64,000 nt of DNA, from positions 1 to 64,000 of the forward strand of contig JANRLY010000054.1 in NCBI GenBank assembly GCA_033762075.1, given 5' to 3'. This stretch comes from VFKI01 sp033762075 (GTDB taxonomy: Bacteria; Pseudomonadota; Gammaproteobacteria; DSM-16500). Shown here in pieces: positions 8,319 to 17,653 of the stretch (position 1 is its first letter; each line of letters begins with the position of its first letter). The notes beneath the pieces are model-generated. The model was not told the DNA's origin. It worked only from the letters and a program-made list of their open reading frames with translations, and ran no database searches. The translations under genes were made by a program, and so were the position numbers.

Positions 8319-9236
8319 TTAGGCGGCTAAGTTGATCTTTTTGACGGTGCGTTGTTGTTGAGTCACCAAGAATAATGCTAGCAAAATGAAGATCACACCA
8401 AGGGTAATCCATGGTGTTAATTTTTCATGGAATAAAAAATAACCCCACGTTAACCCAGTTAATGCAACAGTTGTGTCAACCAAGCTGTAATATACGGGAC
8501 CAGCGATTTTAATCAATTGGAAAAATAGAACGTAACCGATGCTCGATAAAATGATTTCTAGCAAAATGACAAGATCTGGTGTTGCTAGCGGCCAGTGCAG
8601 CATATAAAAACTCTCAGTGAACAAAATAAAAGGAAATAAAATAATGCTCGATGTCATGAGCGTACCCGCGGATAATGAGATTGAATCACTATGTTTAGGT
8701 CGAAAACGCGCGACATATACAGCGCAAAATGCAAAAGAAAGAGGTGTGATTAATACAACAATAATCCAAGGAATTTTGTTCAATGTAGGTAAGGCGTTGC
8801 CAGGTAATAAAATAAGTAATAATCCACACATCGCTAATATAATAGCTGCGAGACGTAATACGTTAAATTTTTCGACGCGTGCAAATAATGCCAAAACATA
8901 AGACATGATCGGAACGGTGTTGACAACCACAGCTAATAATCCTGCGGGTAAATGAGGCGCTGCAAAATACATCACTGAGTTAGGAATCGCAATTCCTGTT
9001 AAGCCGCAGATAAAATAATATAAATAAGGTGTTTGTTGAATACGTCCGGCTCGAGTATTTTTTTTGTAAAACAAAACAATTAAACTGAGTAATATGGCAG
9101 GGCCAATCGATTGCCAAAAACTGTAGCCTAAAGGAGTGACACCATGTGTCATGGCAAAACGTGCGATGGAGTATCCGGTTCCCCAAATCAATCCTAAAGT
9201 GATGAGCAAAATTAGTGAAGCGAGTTTGTTTGACAT
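8319..9236 (-). CDS. EamA/DMT-superfamily transporter
   Basis: This is a 305-residue inner-membrane protein with about ten hydrophobic helices in two EamA halves, typical of drug/metabolite exporters of the RhaT/YdcZ/RarD type. The N terminus has the common IWGTGYSIARFA-like first helix, and the second half ends in ALTGLTWGYFLFHEKLTPW, the usual DMT signature before the last helix. ATG 9236 has AGGTG in good position. The start overlaps the end of mfd by 25 nt on the same strand, so the two are probably co-transcribed. The substrate cannot be deduced. Members carry amino acids, nucleotides or small organic compounds. Confidence 0.85.
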   Translation of the reverse strand: MSNKLASLILLITLGLIWGTGYSIARFAMTHGVTPLGYSFWQSIGPAILLSLIVLFYKKNTRAGRIQQTPYLYYFICGLTGIAIPNSVMYFAAPHLPAGLLAVVVNTVPIMSYVLALFARVEKFNVLRLAAIILAMCGLLLILLPGNALPTLNKIPWIIVVLITPLSFAFCAVYVARFRPKHSDSISLSAGTLMTSSIILFPFILFTESFYMLHWPLATPDLVILLEIILSSIGYVLFFQLIKIAGPVYYSLVDTTVALTGLTWGYFLFHEKLTPWITLGVIFILLALFLVTQQQRTVKKINLAA

Positions 9237-12200
9237 GGTTCACCTAAAGTTTCAATAATTTTTTCGATTAATTGGATGCGTTGGTTAGGTTCGTGTTGCT
9301 CTAATGTGAAGCGTAAACATTCTGGGCCATCAAAACGAAATGGTGAGTGGCGTTGTTGAATGAGTTGAATGATACGAAGCGGCTCTACTAAAGGTTTTTC
9401 GGTGAAAGTGATTTTTCCGCCGCTGGCAGAAGCTTCGATGCGAGCGATGCCTAAAGATTCCGCTTTTTGTCGTATTAAACTTTGGGCGAAAAGAGTTTTT
9501 GCTGGCGGTGGCAGCAAACCAAATCGATCTATCATTTCAACTTGAATTTCATCTAATTCACTAGACGTTTTAGTTGTCGCAATGCGACGATAAAATTGTA
9601 AACGTAATTGCACATCTGAAAGATAGGGTTCGGGAATGAGAGCAGAGAGATTAAGTTCTATTTCAGCACCGTGCGGATAAGTATATTCTTCTTGGATATC
9701 TTTCCCTTCGCGTAATGCATTAACAGCACGCGTGAGCATGTCCATATAAAGCGTAAATCCAATGGCTTGCATATTACCGCTTTGTTCATCACCCAGCAAT
9801 TCGCCGGCGCCACGAATTTCAAGATCATGTGTAGCAAGTGTGAAGCCTGCGCCTAAATCTTCAAGTGACGTAATGGCATCTAATCGTTTGTTTGCATCGG
9901 ATGTAATAGTTTTGAAAGAGGGAACAAGTAACCAAGCATAAGCTTGATGATGTGAGCGTCCCACGCGACCTCGTAATTGATGTAATTGCGCAAGACCCAA
10001 CTTATCTGCACGATTGATTACGATAGTGTTTGCTGAGGGTACGTCAATGCCACTCTCAATAATGGTGCTACACACTAAAACATTAAAGCGTCGATGGTAA
10101 AAATCCGACATAATTTTTTCTAATTCACGTTCGCGCATTTGACCGTGCGCAATGCTCACGCGTGCTTCTGGTACGAGTTGTTCGAGTTCGCGTGCCATGC
10201 GATCGATGGTGGAGACATCGTTATGTAAAAAGTAGACTTGTCCGCCGCGTAAAATTTCACGCAGGATGGCTTCTTGAATAACGTTGGCTTGATATTCTTG
10301 AACGAATGTTTTCACAGATAAACGTCGTTGCGGTGGTGTCGCAATGATAGATAAATCTCGAATGCCTGCAAAAGCCATATTCAACGTGCGCGGAATAGGT
10401 GTTGCAGTCAGTGCTAAAATATCAACGTTGAGACGTAACATTTTTAAATGTTCTTTTTGATGAACACCAAATCGATGTTCTTCGTCGATGACAACTAAGC
10501 CTAGATTTTGAAAGCGGATATTTTTTTGTAATAAACGATGTGTGCCAATAATAATATCAATCTTTCCTTGTTCCAGTTGGCCAAGCATTTTAGTTTGTTC
10601 GTTTGATGTTTTGAAACGTGAAAGTACTTCGATACGAAACGGCCAATCAGCAAATCGATCAATGAAATTTTGATAATGTTGATTCGCGAGTAAAGTCGTT
10701 GGAACTAATACAGCGACTTGTTTACCGCTTTGTACTGCAATAAACGCTGCGCGCATCGCAACTTCTGTTTTACCAAATCCCACATCGCCACACACAAGAC
10801 GATCCATGGGGTGGGGAGATTGCATATCCTTAATAACTTCATCAATTGCTTTTTGTTGATCAGGCGTTTCTTCAAAAGGAAATCCTGCAGCAAAAGTAGC
10901 ATAATCTTGTTCTAGAGCTTGGTTAACAAATCCTTTGCTCGCCGCACGTTTCGCATAAATATCTAATAATTCTGCTGCCACATCGCGCATATCTTCGAGT
11001 GCTTTTTTGCGCGCACGTTGCCAATGTCCTGTGCCTAATTTATTGAGTGGCGCATGATCTGGATCCATTCCACTATAACGACTGACTAAATGAAGTGAGG
11101 CAACAGGAACATAGAGTCGATCATCATCTGCATATTCAAGTTGTAAAAACTCTCCAGATTTGCCACCAATTTCTAAGGTTTGTAAGCCGAGATAACGACC
11201 AACACCATGATCAATATGTACAACCGGTGAGCCTATTTGTAATTCTGCTAAATTTCGAATAATGGCATCTGTGTCTTGTGGTGTTTCTTTGCGACGTCGT
11301 CGCTGCATGATGCGCTCACCAGATAATTGCGCTTCAGCAATCAATGCAATGTTTGGGTCTGATAAACAGAATCCTTGCTCCAGTGATCCCACGATTAAAC
11401 CAATACGATGTGAATCGATTAAAAAATTTTGCCAGGATGAAATATTTTCTGGATAAACAGAAAGGGAGGCTAATTGTGTACGTAAAATTTCTCTGCGGCC
11501 ACTCGTTTCAGCGGAAAATAAAATACGCCCATCCCACTCGGCCATAAATTTTTGTAATTTGTGAAATGGGCTTTCTGCTTTTGGTTCAATTGAAAGATCA
11601 GGGAAAGGGTTTTTAAGAGCATTGGAGACTTGTACCGCAGGATATTCTCGCATCACTTGAAAAACTTCAGGGACAGGCACAAACATTTGCTCAGGTGATA
11701 ATAGTGGTCGAGAAATATCGTTCGCATGTATGTCGTAACGCTCACCGATATCTTTCCAAAAATGTTCAGCACTTGCGTGCGTGTCGCCTACGTGAATCAG
11801 TAAAATATTATTTGGAAGATATTCTGAAAGCAGGGCGGTTTTTTCAAAGAATAATGGCAAATAATATTCTAACCCTGCAGAGCAAATTCCCTCGGTCACA
11901 TCTTGATAGAGGGGGCAGTTTAAAGGATTCCCACTGAACTGTGCGCGCCATTGTTGGCGAAAAAATTCGATGGATTGTTCGTTAAAAGGAAATTCACGTG
12001 CTGGCAATAAACGAATGCGTTCAATTTTATCGAGAGAGCGTTGTGTGTCAGGTGAAAAAGTTCGAATTGAATCGACTTCATCGTCAAACAAATCGATGCG
12101 ATAAGGGAGTGAGCTTCCCATTGGGAATAAATCAATAATAGAGCCGCGAATCGCAAATTCACCATGTTCTCTGACTTGGCTAACACAATGGTAGCCGCTC

Positions 12201-12640
12201 TTTTCGAGACGTAATCGCGTGGCATCAAGATTGAGCTTATCGCCAAGGGTGAGTAAAAAAGTATATTGTTCAAGATATTGGATGGGAGGTACGCGATGCA
12301 TCCAGGTAGAGATCGGAGTGATAATAGCGCCCTGTTGCATTTTGGGTAGATAGTGAAACGCTTCTAATCGTCCAGAAATAATATCTTGGTGAGGAGAAAA
12401 TCGATCGTAGGGGAGAGTTTCCCAATCTGGTAAATGAAGAATGGAGATTGCGTCATCCTTCGTGAAAAAGTTTAATTCATCCTCGAGACGGCTCGCTGTT
12501 AAGGTGTCAGGCGTAATGACACAAACAGGCTGTGTTTTTGCCACTGAAGCAATGGCCAGCCCTACAGCCGCACCGTATAGCGTCGACCAAGTTTGTCGTT
12601 CGCCTGGCTTTGTTGGGGTAGACCCCGGAAAAGGTATCAT
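9212..12640 (-). CDS. mfd: Transcription-repair coupling factor Mfd
   Basis: Mfd removes RNA polymerase stalled at DNA lesions and recruits UvrA. The protein has about 1142 residues, close to E. coli (1148). In order it shows a UvrB-like N-terminal module (DWETLPYDRFSPH), the RNA-polymerase-interacting domain (PVVHIDHGVGRYLGL near residue 475), the RecG-like motor with Walker A GDVGFGKT near 618-625 and a DEEHRFGV box, motif VI QLRGRVGRS, and the C-terminal TRCF domain. ATG 12640 is preferred to GTG 12655 because GAGGA lies eight bases ahead of the ATG. It is followed by, and overlaps, the DMT transporter gene. Confidence 0.97.
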   Translation of the reverse strand: MIPFPGSTPTKPGERQTWSTLYGAAVGLAIASVAKTQPVCVITPDTLTASRLEDELNFFTKDDAISILHLPDWETLPYDRFSPHQDIISGRLEAFHYLPKMQQGAIITPISTWMHRVPPIQYLEQYTFLLTLGDKLNLDATRLRLEKSGYHCVSQVREHGEFAIRGSIIDLFPMGSSLPYRIDLFDDEVDSIRTFSPDTQRSLDKIERIRLLPAREFPFNEQSIEFFRQQWRAQFSGNPLNCPLYQDVTEGICSAGLEYYLPLFFEKTALLSEYLPNNILLIHVGDTHASAEHFWKDIGERYDIHANDISRPLLSPEQMFVPVPEVFQVMREYPAVQVSNALKNPFPDLSIEPKAESPFHKLQKFMAEWDGRILFSAETSGRREILRTQLASLSVYPENISSWQNFLIDSHRIGLIVGSLEQGFCLSDPNIALIAEAQLSGERIMQRRRRKETPQDTDAIIRNLAELQIGSPVVHIDHGVGRYLGLQTLEIGGKSGEFLQLEYADDDRLYVPVASLHLVSRYSGMDPDHAPLNKLGTGHWQRARKKALEDMRDVAAELLDIYAKRAASKGFVNQALEQDYATFAAGFPFEETPDQQKAIDEVIKDMQSPHPMDRLVCGDVGFGKTEVAMRAAFIAVQSGKQVAVLVPTTLLANQHYQNFIDRFADWPFRIEVLSRFKTSNEQTKMLGQLEQGKIDIIIGTHRLLQKNIRFQNLGLVVIDEEHRFGVHQKEHLKMLRLNVDILALTATPIPRTLNMAFAGIRDLSIIATPPQRRLSVKTFVQEYQANVIQEAILREILRGGQVYFLHNDVSTIDRMARELEQLVPEARVSIAHGQMRERELEKIMSDFYHRRFNVLVCSTIIESGIDVPSANTIVINRADKLGLAQLHQLRGRVGRSHHQAYAWLLVPSFKTITSDANKRLDAITSLEDLGAGFTLATHDLEIRGAGELLGDEQSGNMQAIGFTLYMDMLTRAVNALREGKDIQEEYTYPHGAEIELNLSALIPEPYLSDVQLRLQFYRRIATTKTSSELDEIQVEMIDRFGLLPPPAKTLFAQSLIRQKAESLGIARIEASASGGKITFTEKPLVEPLRIIQLIQQRHSPFRFDGPECLRFTLEQHEPNQRIQLIEKIIETLGEPCQTNSLH

Positions 12641-12660
12641 TATTGGTATCCTCACTCATA

Positions 12661-12751
12661 CTTGTCATTCCGCGCAGTTTCTAGCGCGGAACCTAGCGCC
12701 TTAACCTTGAGTCGCAGGGTCCCGCGCTAAAAGCATGCGCGGGATGACAAG
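12661..12751. repeat. Short palindromic repeat with 16-bp inverted ends
   Basis: CTTGTCATTCCGCGCA at 12661-12676 is inverted at 12736-12751 with one mismatch. The 91-bp element carries further GCGC-rich internal complementarity. Ends of the TGTCATTCCCGCGC type are widespread in small mobile palindromes of proteobacteria. It sits between divergent mfd and maeA and does not encode a protein. Confidence 0.75.
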
Positions 12752-12762
12752 AATAGAGGCGG

Positions 12763-12801
12763 CCTATTCTATACCACTCTCTGTGAGAGGTATAGAATAG
12801 G
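12763..12801 (+). promoter_or_regulatory. Hairpin touching the maeA ribosome-binding region
   Basis: CCTATTCTATACC from 12763 pairs with GGTATAGAATAGG ending at 12801, and the stem is extended by CTC/GAG near the loop. The right arm runs into the only Shine-Dalgarno-like sequence, AGGGAG at 12799-12804, directly before ATG 12805. The stem could mask translation initiation of maeA. It could also simply be a terminator or the end of a repeat. Confidence 0.5.
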
Positions 12802-12804
12802 GAG

Positions 12805-14502
12805 ATGGACTACGAACATGAAATAGATGAGCAAAAGCGGCATACGATAACAGTCAAACTGACTGATTATGCGCTTATGATGAATCCTTTGTTGAATAAA
12901 GGCATGGCTTTCTCAGCAGAGGAGCGCGACCTTTTTAATCTGTGGGGACTTTTGCCGCCTCGCCAAATTGATCTTGCTACGCAGCGTAAACGCTCTTGGG
13001 AAGCTTGCCAAAGCAAACAAACCGACGTCGAAAAATATATTTATCTGCGCGATTTACAAGATTCCAATGAAACACTTTTTTATAGTTTATTGTGCGAGCA
13101 TATCGAAACGCTTATGCCGATTGTTTATACGCCGACGGTCGGTTTTGGCTGTCAACGCTACAGTCATATCTATCGTCGTCCGCGCGGTATTTTTATTTCC
13201 TATCCTAATCAGGATCACATTGAGAAAATATTAGAAAACTCACGTTTTGATCGTGTCAAAGTCATTGTCGTTTCAGATGGGGAACGTATTTTAGGGTTGG
13301 GTGACCAAGGTGCTGGAGGCATGGGAATCCCAATTGGTAAATTGGCTTTATATACTGCCTGTGCTGGCGTTTATCCTGGCTATACTTTACCGATTTTATT
13401 AGATAGCGGAACAAATAATCCAGAGTTACAAAATGATCCTTTATATATCGGTTGGCAACACGAACGTATTCGAGGTCAGGCGTATGATGGCTTTATCGAA
13501 AAATTTATTTTGGCAGTCGAAAAACGTTTTCCCAAAGTTCTACTCCAATGGGAAGATTTTTCACGTGAAAATGCGGGGCCTTTGTTAGATCGTTATCGTG
13601 ATCGTCTATGTAGTTTTAATGATGATATCCAAGGTACGGCGGCAGTTGCTGCTGCCACATTATTATCTGCTTCACGTGTCACAAAAATACCCTTAAAAGA
13701 ACAACGTATTATTATTTTTGGTGCAGGTTCTGCAGGATGTGGTATTGCGCGTTTATTGCAACAATTAATGGTTAGCATGGGGTTAACAGTACAAGAAGCT
13801 AAGCAATGTTTTTATTTGGTGGATCGTGCAGGATTGTTATTAAAACGACAAAAAAATTTATTACCTTTTCAAAAAGAATTTGCGCGTGATGAAAATGAAA
13901 ATTCTGCTTGGCAATCTCAGCAGGATGTCACACTTGAAAAGCTTGTTCGCGATGTTAAACCAACTATACTATTGGGCGTGTCAGGCCAGCATGGTGCATT
14001 TCATGAAAATCTTGTGCGTGAAATGGCTAAACATTGCGCGCGTCCAGCGATATTTCCACTCTCTAACCCTGATGCAAACTGTGAAGCTAATCCCCAAGAT
14101 TTGATCGAATGGACAGAGGGAAGGGCGATCATTGGTACGGGAAGTCCTTTTCCACACATACACTATCGTGGTCAAGAGCGTCGTGTCGATCAAACGAATA
14201 ATTGTTATATTTTTCCGGGTCTCGGTTTAGCCTTGATTGCATTAAAAGCGACATCTGCACCTGAGATACTTTTCATTGCAGCGGCAAAAGCTTTAGCGGA
14301 TTATGCGGCAGAACATCTTACCTCAGGCGATAATTTATTGCCACCGCTAAAAGAAATTCGCTCGGTATCGCACGCAGTTGCCGTTGCTGTTGCAAAACAA
14401 ATTATTGCATCAGGGCTCAATAAGCTCGATCCGCCAGATGACTTAGCAAAATATTTAAGCGATTATATGTGGCAACCTGTTTATGTTCCTTATCGTAAAT
14501 AA
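12805..14502 (+). CDS. maeA: NAD-dependent malic enzyme (oxidative decarboxylating)
   Basis: This enzyme converts malate to pyruvate and CO2 with reduction of NAD+. The 565-residue length equals E. coli MaeA (SfcA). Family motifs include MPIVYTPTVG near residue 110, the VVSDGERILGLGDQG region, FNDDIQGTAAV, the nucleotide fold GAGSAGCGIA, and ATGSPF-like GTGSPFPHI. ATG 12805 is the only in-frame start before the conserved core, and a stop lies close upstream at 12793. Its Shine-Dalgarno spacing is poor because AGGGAG abuts the ATG inside a hairpin. It stands alone, divergent from mfd. Such an enzyme lets the cell feed TCA intermediates into gluconeogenesis or pyruvate pools. Confidence 0.95.
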   Translation: MDYEHEIDEQKRHTITVKLTDYALMMNPLLNKGMAFSAEERDLFNLWGLLPPRQIDLATQRKRSWEACQSKQTDVEKYIYLRDLQDSNETLFYSLLCEHIETLMPIVYTPTVGFGCQRYSHIYRRPRGIFISYPNQDHIEKILENSRFDRVKVIVVSDGERILGLGDQGAGGMGIPIGKLALYTACAGVYPGYTLPILLDSGTNNPELQNDPLYIGWQHERIRGQAYDGFIEKFILAVEKRFPKVLLQWEDFSRENAGPLLDRYRDRLCSFNDDIQGTAAVAAATLLSASRVTKIPLKEQRIIIFGAGSAGCGIARLLQQLMVSMGLTVQEAKQCFYLVDRAGLLLKRQKNLLPFQKEFARDENENSAWQSQQDVTLEKLVRDVKPTILLGVSGQHGAFHENLVREMAKHCARPAIFPLSNPDANCEANPQDLIEWTEGRAIIGTGSPFPHIHYRGQERRVDQTNNCYIFPGLGLALIALKATSAPEILFIAAAKALADYAAEHLTSGDNLLPPLKEIRSVSHAVAVAVAKQIIASGLNKLDPPDDLAKYLSDYMWQPVYVPYRK

Positions 14503-14576
14503 TTCATTAACACATTGTAGCTGTTCAATATTTCTTTGAATGGGTACAATGATTTTTTATTTGGAGTGTGAAGAGC

Positions 14577-15287
14577 ATGCTAAAAAATATTTTTAAAGCA
14601 AGTGCATTATTTATTGTTTGTTCTGGCGTTGTGTTTGCAGATAATAATTTCGAACCTTTGTTGGATAAAGTGACTCTTTCATTCAATGCAGACAAATGGG
14701 TTGTCGCTGGTGCAGCGCTTGTGACGGTTGGGATTAATTTATCTCTCAGTGATCAAGATATGGGACATGTTCAAAGTGGTATTCTGGAAAAGCTCGATAA
14801 AATTGCAACCAAAGCAGATTGGCATATTGTTGCATTTAATCGCACACAAGATGAATCTGGCTTAGAAAAAATTCAAGCGTCAGCGCAAGCGAGACTTCCT
14901 GAAAAAATCTTAGCGGGATTGCGTGATCGCGCAAAAGCGCTTAGCAAACCTGGTCAAACATTCACGATCGACGACATTCAATTTACGCCGAGTGAACAAG
15001 AAAAACGTGATGCGTATGTGGCTTTGCGTAGTAATATTTATCAACAAATCAAAACTGAACTAGCTCAACTGAACCAAATGTATCCTGAACAAAAATACAG
15101 CGTCCATGAAATCCATTTTGTTGATCAAACGCCTGTTGGTACTATGGCTAATGTCATGATGTCTAAGCAAGCTATGGTGGCTGCAAGTCCTGAATTGCCC
15201 ATTGGCGACCAAATGAAATTAAATGCTTCTGTCGTGTTAGCTTCTGCGCCAGGAGACGCCGTGATGAATTTAGTCCATGGTAAATAA
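14577..15287 (+). CDS. Exported protein of unknown function (possibly SIMPL/DUF541-like)
   Basis: The 236-residue precursor has a clear signal peptide (MLKNIFK, hydrophobic core, cleavage after VFA near residue 20). The mature part begins with a small beta-rich stretch (WVVAGAALVTVGINLSLSD) followed by long amphipathic regions. This loosely recalls the SIMPL/YggE fold, but I see no decisive motif. ATG 14577 is preferred because GGAG at 14563-14566 is well spaced; GTG 14568 is too close. It overlaps the start of the next gene by 11 nt, so the two are probably translated together. A periplasmic location is well supported, the function is not. Confidence 0.75.
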   Translation: MLKNIFKASALFIVCSGVVFADNNFEPLLDKVTLSFNADKWVVAGAALVTVGINLSLSDQDMGHVQSGILEKLDKIATKADWHIVAFNRTQDESGLEKIQASAQARLPEKILAGLRDRAKALSKPGQTFTIDDIQFTPSEQEKRDAYVALRSNIYQQIKTELAQLNQMYPEQKYSVHEIHFVDQTPVGTMANVMMSKQAMVAASPELPIGDQMKLNASVVLASAPGDAVMNLVHGK

Positions 15288-16035
15288 ATTTATTTTGCCT
15301 GAAAAAATTTCTCCGCCGATTATTGCGCATCGTGGCGCTTCACATTTAGCGCCTGAAAATACACTGGCTGCTTTTCGTATGGCGCACGTGAGTGGTGCCC
15401 GATGGGTTGAATTTGATGTCATGATGGCGGCTTGTGGGGAATTAATTGTCTTCCATGATCGCACTTTAGAGCGCACTACTTTTGCGACTGGAGACGTTTC
15501 TGATTTTGCTTATGAGTATTTATCGACGCTCGATGCGGGTAGTTGGTTTGATCCCATTTTTCGCGATGAGAAAATTCCACGTCTTACAGAAGTTCTTAAT
15601 TTACTTTCCCATTATAAAATGGCAGCCAATATTGAAATTAAAGCTTCGCAAGGAAACGACGTTGAAATTGCACATAAAATATTTCAAGTGGTGAACGCAT
15701 GGCAATCACGACATCCCATTCCTTTATTTTTTTCAAGTTTTTCAGTTTTGGCGCTTGAAACCATGCGTCAGATTTCCTCTGAGGTGTCATTGGCTTTATT
15801 ATTAGATCAATGGTGTGATGAGGGGCCAGAAACGCTCGAGCGTTTGAACTGTCATTATCTGAGTTTGCGTCAAGAAGATATTACTTCTGAGACACTCCAA
15901 AGCGTAAAATTGACGCAGAAAAAAATCTTAGCTTGGACGGTCAATGAACCTGCGCGTGCAGCGCAATTATTTGATTGGGGTGTGCACGCGGTTTTTACTG
16001 ATGTACCGGAAGTATTGATTGCAAAGATGGCCTAG
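15277..16035 (+). CDS. ugpQ: Glycerophosphodiester phosphodiesterase, cytosolic type
   Basis: The enzyme hydrolyses glycerophosphodiesters to glycerol-3-phosphate and an alcohol. The 252-residue protein has the GDPD TIM-barrel signatures: IAHRGASHLAPENTLAAF near residues 14-32 with the catalytic His, WVEFDVM with the metal-binding Glu and Asp, and VFHDRTLERTT with the second catalytic His. Later strands show NIEIK and AWTVNEPARAAQLFDWGVHAVFTD. There is no signal peptide, which points to a UgpQ-type cytoplasmic enzyme rather than periplasmic GlpQ. It overlaps the preceding exported-protein gene by 11 nt and is followed by tRNA-Leu. Confidence 0.9.
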   Translation: MVNKFILPEKISPPIIAHRGASHLAPENTLAAFRMAHVSGARWVEFDVMMAACGELIVFHDRTLERTTFATGDVSDFAYEYLSTLDAGSWFDPIFRDEKIPRLTEVLNLLSHYKMAANIEIKASQGNDVEIAHKIFQVVNAWQSRHPIPLFFSSFSVLALETMRQISSEVSLALLLDQWCDEGPETLERLNCHYLSLRQEDITSETLQSVKLTQKKILAWTVNEPARAAQLFDWGVHAVFTDVPEVLIAKMA

Positions 16036-16056
16036 TGTATAACGCTGGCAAACTAC

Positions 16057-16141
16057 GCGAAAGTGGCGGAACTGGTAGACGCACTGGATTTAGGTTCCAG
16101 CGGGGCAACCCGTGAGAGTTCGAGTCTCTCCTTTCGCACCA
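16057..16141 (+). tRNA. tRNA-Leu (anticodon UAG)
   Basis: The acceptor arms GCGAAAG and CTTTCGC close the cloverleaf. The anticodon stem CTGGA/TCCAG encloses loop TTTAGGT, giving anticodon TAG. A long variable arm (CGGGGCAACCCG) marks a class II tRNA. The T loop is TTCGAGT, and ACCA is encoded at the 3' end. It reads CUA and other CUN leucine codons. Confidence 0.96.
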
Positions 16142-16155
16142 TAGACAACCATATT

Positions 16156-16198
16156 GGTTAAAATTGCTCTATTTTAACCCAGATATTTGGTTTATAAT
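16156..16198 (+). promoter_or_regulatory. Hairpin and probable promoter ahead of tig
   Basis: GGTTAAAAT at 16156-16164 is perfectly inverted as ATTTTAACC at 16171-16179 with a 6-nt loop. It may end the tRNA-Leu transcript. Just downstream, TATAAT at 16193-16198 is a consensus -10 hexamer for tig, 92 nt before the start codon. No strong -35 hexamer is visible. Confidence 0.45.
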
Positions 16199-16289
16199 GA
16201 CGAGCCAGTTTTTGGTCTAAATTTTAATCAAATTTATGAGCCCATCCTGGTGTTAATTAACGTTTTTTTGGGAATGATTGAGGATTGTC

Positions 16290-17585
16290 ATGCAAGTATC
16301 AGTTGAAACTTTAGGTGCCTTAGAACGACGCGTTACTGTCACATTGCCTGCTGAGTTATTAGGCCAGGCTTATGATAAACATATTGCTGGTTTTGCCCAG
16401 AAAGCCAAAATTGATGGTTTTCGCCCCGGAAAAGCACCGCTTGACCGTGTAAAGCAGCTTTATGGTAATGCAGCACGCGAAGAAGCCATTAGCGAAGTGA
16501 TTCAAACCTCCTTGCAAAATGCCATTGTCCAAGAAAAAATTATCCCTGCTGGGCCACCATCTGTTGAGCCCCGCTCAGTGATGTTTGGCCAACCTTTCGA
16601 ATATGTTGCCACCTTTGAAGTCTACCCTGACTTAGATAACGTTGCTTTTGATTCAACTCGCCTAGAGAAAGAGACAGCCTCTATTACAGATGAAGACATT
16701 GATTATGCTCTTGAGCAAATCCGTAAGCAGCAAGCTTCTTGGGAAACTGTCGAAGGCAGAACTGCTCAAGACGGTGACCGTGCCACAATCGACTTTTTAG
16801 GTACTTTAGACGGCACAGCCTTCCCGGGCGGAGAAGCTAAAAACTTCCCGATGGTGATCGGTAGTAAGCGTATGATTCCAGGCTTCGAAGAAGGCGTGAT
16901 TGGGATGGAGATAGGGTCTGAAAAGAAAATTCCTGTCACATTCCCAGAAGAATACCATGCAAAAGAATTAGCAGGAAAACAAGCCGAATTCACGATTAAA
17001 CTCCATTCAATTTCGGCGCCAAAACTCCCTGAAATTGATGCTGAATTTATTAAGCTGCTGGGCGTGAAGAGCGGTGATGTGGCTGACCTGCGTAAAGAAA
17101 TTTTAACGAATCTCCAGCGCGAATTAGATCGTGTGATTCAGGGTAAGTTAAAGAACCAAGTGTTCAAGCGCATTCTCGAGCAAAACCCAATTGAAGTGCC
17201 TAAATCATTAATTGAGCGTGAAGCGAACCGTTTACATGATGAAATGCACCAACACGATCCTAACCACTCGCATAACCATCATGACAGTGAAATGGAAGGT
17301 TTTCGTGAAGCGGCTAAAAAGAATGTCGCATTGGCTTTATTGGTCAGTGCATTGATTAAAAAGCACGAAATCGTCGTTACTGAAGATAAAGTGAATCAAC
17401 GTCTTGAAGTAATTGCTTCTTCCTATGAAGATTCAACTTCTGTGGTACGTTGGTACCAGAGTAACCCGCGAGCGCTAGAAGAGATTCGTGCACAGTTGGT
17501 TGAAGATCTTTTGGTTGAGAAATTGTTAGCAGGTATTGAGGTCGTCGATAAAATTTTGACTTATCGTGAAATTACAAGAGGTTAA
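16290..17585 (+). CDS. tig: Trigger factor (ribosome-associated chaperone/PPIase)
   Basis: Trigger factor binds nascent chains at the ribosome exit tunnel. The 431-residue protein has the N-terminal ribosome-binding domain with GFRPGKAPLDRVKQLYG (the GFRxGKxP loop near residues 44-52), a central FKBP-type domain with DRATIDFLGTLDG and GFEEGVIGMEIG, and the helical C-terminal arms. ATG 16290 follows GAGGA at 16280-16284. Oddly, at about 17233-17295 the arm region carries a His-rich stretch with eight histidines in about twenty residues, which could bind metal. The gene begins the conserved tig-clpP-clpX-lon cluster. Confidence 0.97.
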   Translation: MQVSVETLGALERRVTVTLPAELLGQAYDKHIAGFAQKAKIDGFRPGKAPLDRVKQLYGNAAREEAISEVIQTSLQNAIVQEKIIPAGPPSVEPRSVMFGQPFEYVATFEVYPDLDNVAFDSTRLEKETASITDEDIDYALEQIRKQQASWETVEGRTAQDGDRATIDFLGTLDGTAFPGGEAKNFPMVIGSKRMIPGFEEGVIGMEIGSEKKIPVTFPEEYHAKELAGKQAEFTIKLHSISAPKLPEIDAEFIKLLGVKSGDVADLRKEILTNLQRELDRVIQGKLKNQVFKRILEQNPIEVPKSLIEREANRLHDEMHQHDPNHSHNHHDSEMEGFREAAKKNVALALLVSALIKKHEIVVTEDKVNQRLEVIASSYEDSTSVVRWYQSNPRALEEIRAQLVEDLLVEKLLAGIEVVDKILTYREITRG

Positions 17586-17653
17586 TGGGTGCCGTCTGAT
17601 CAAAGTTGTGGTATTTTAAAGATAGACTCTTTTGTAAAGGCATAGGACACCCC

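Noticed and set aside
11920..12273. 117-codon minus-strand frame inside mfd
   Set aside because: It lies wholly within the well-supported mfd coding frame and shows no family features.
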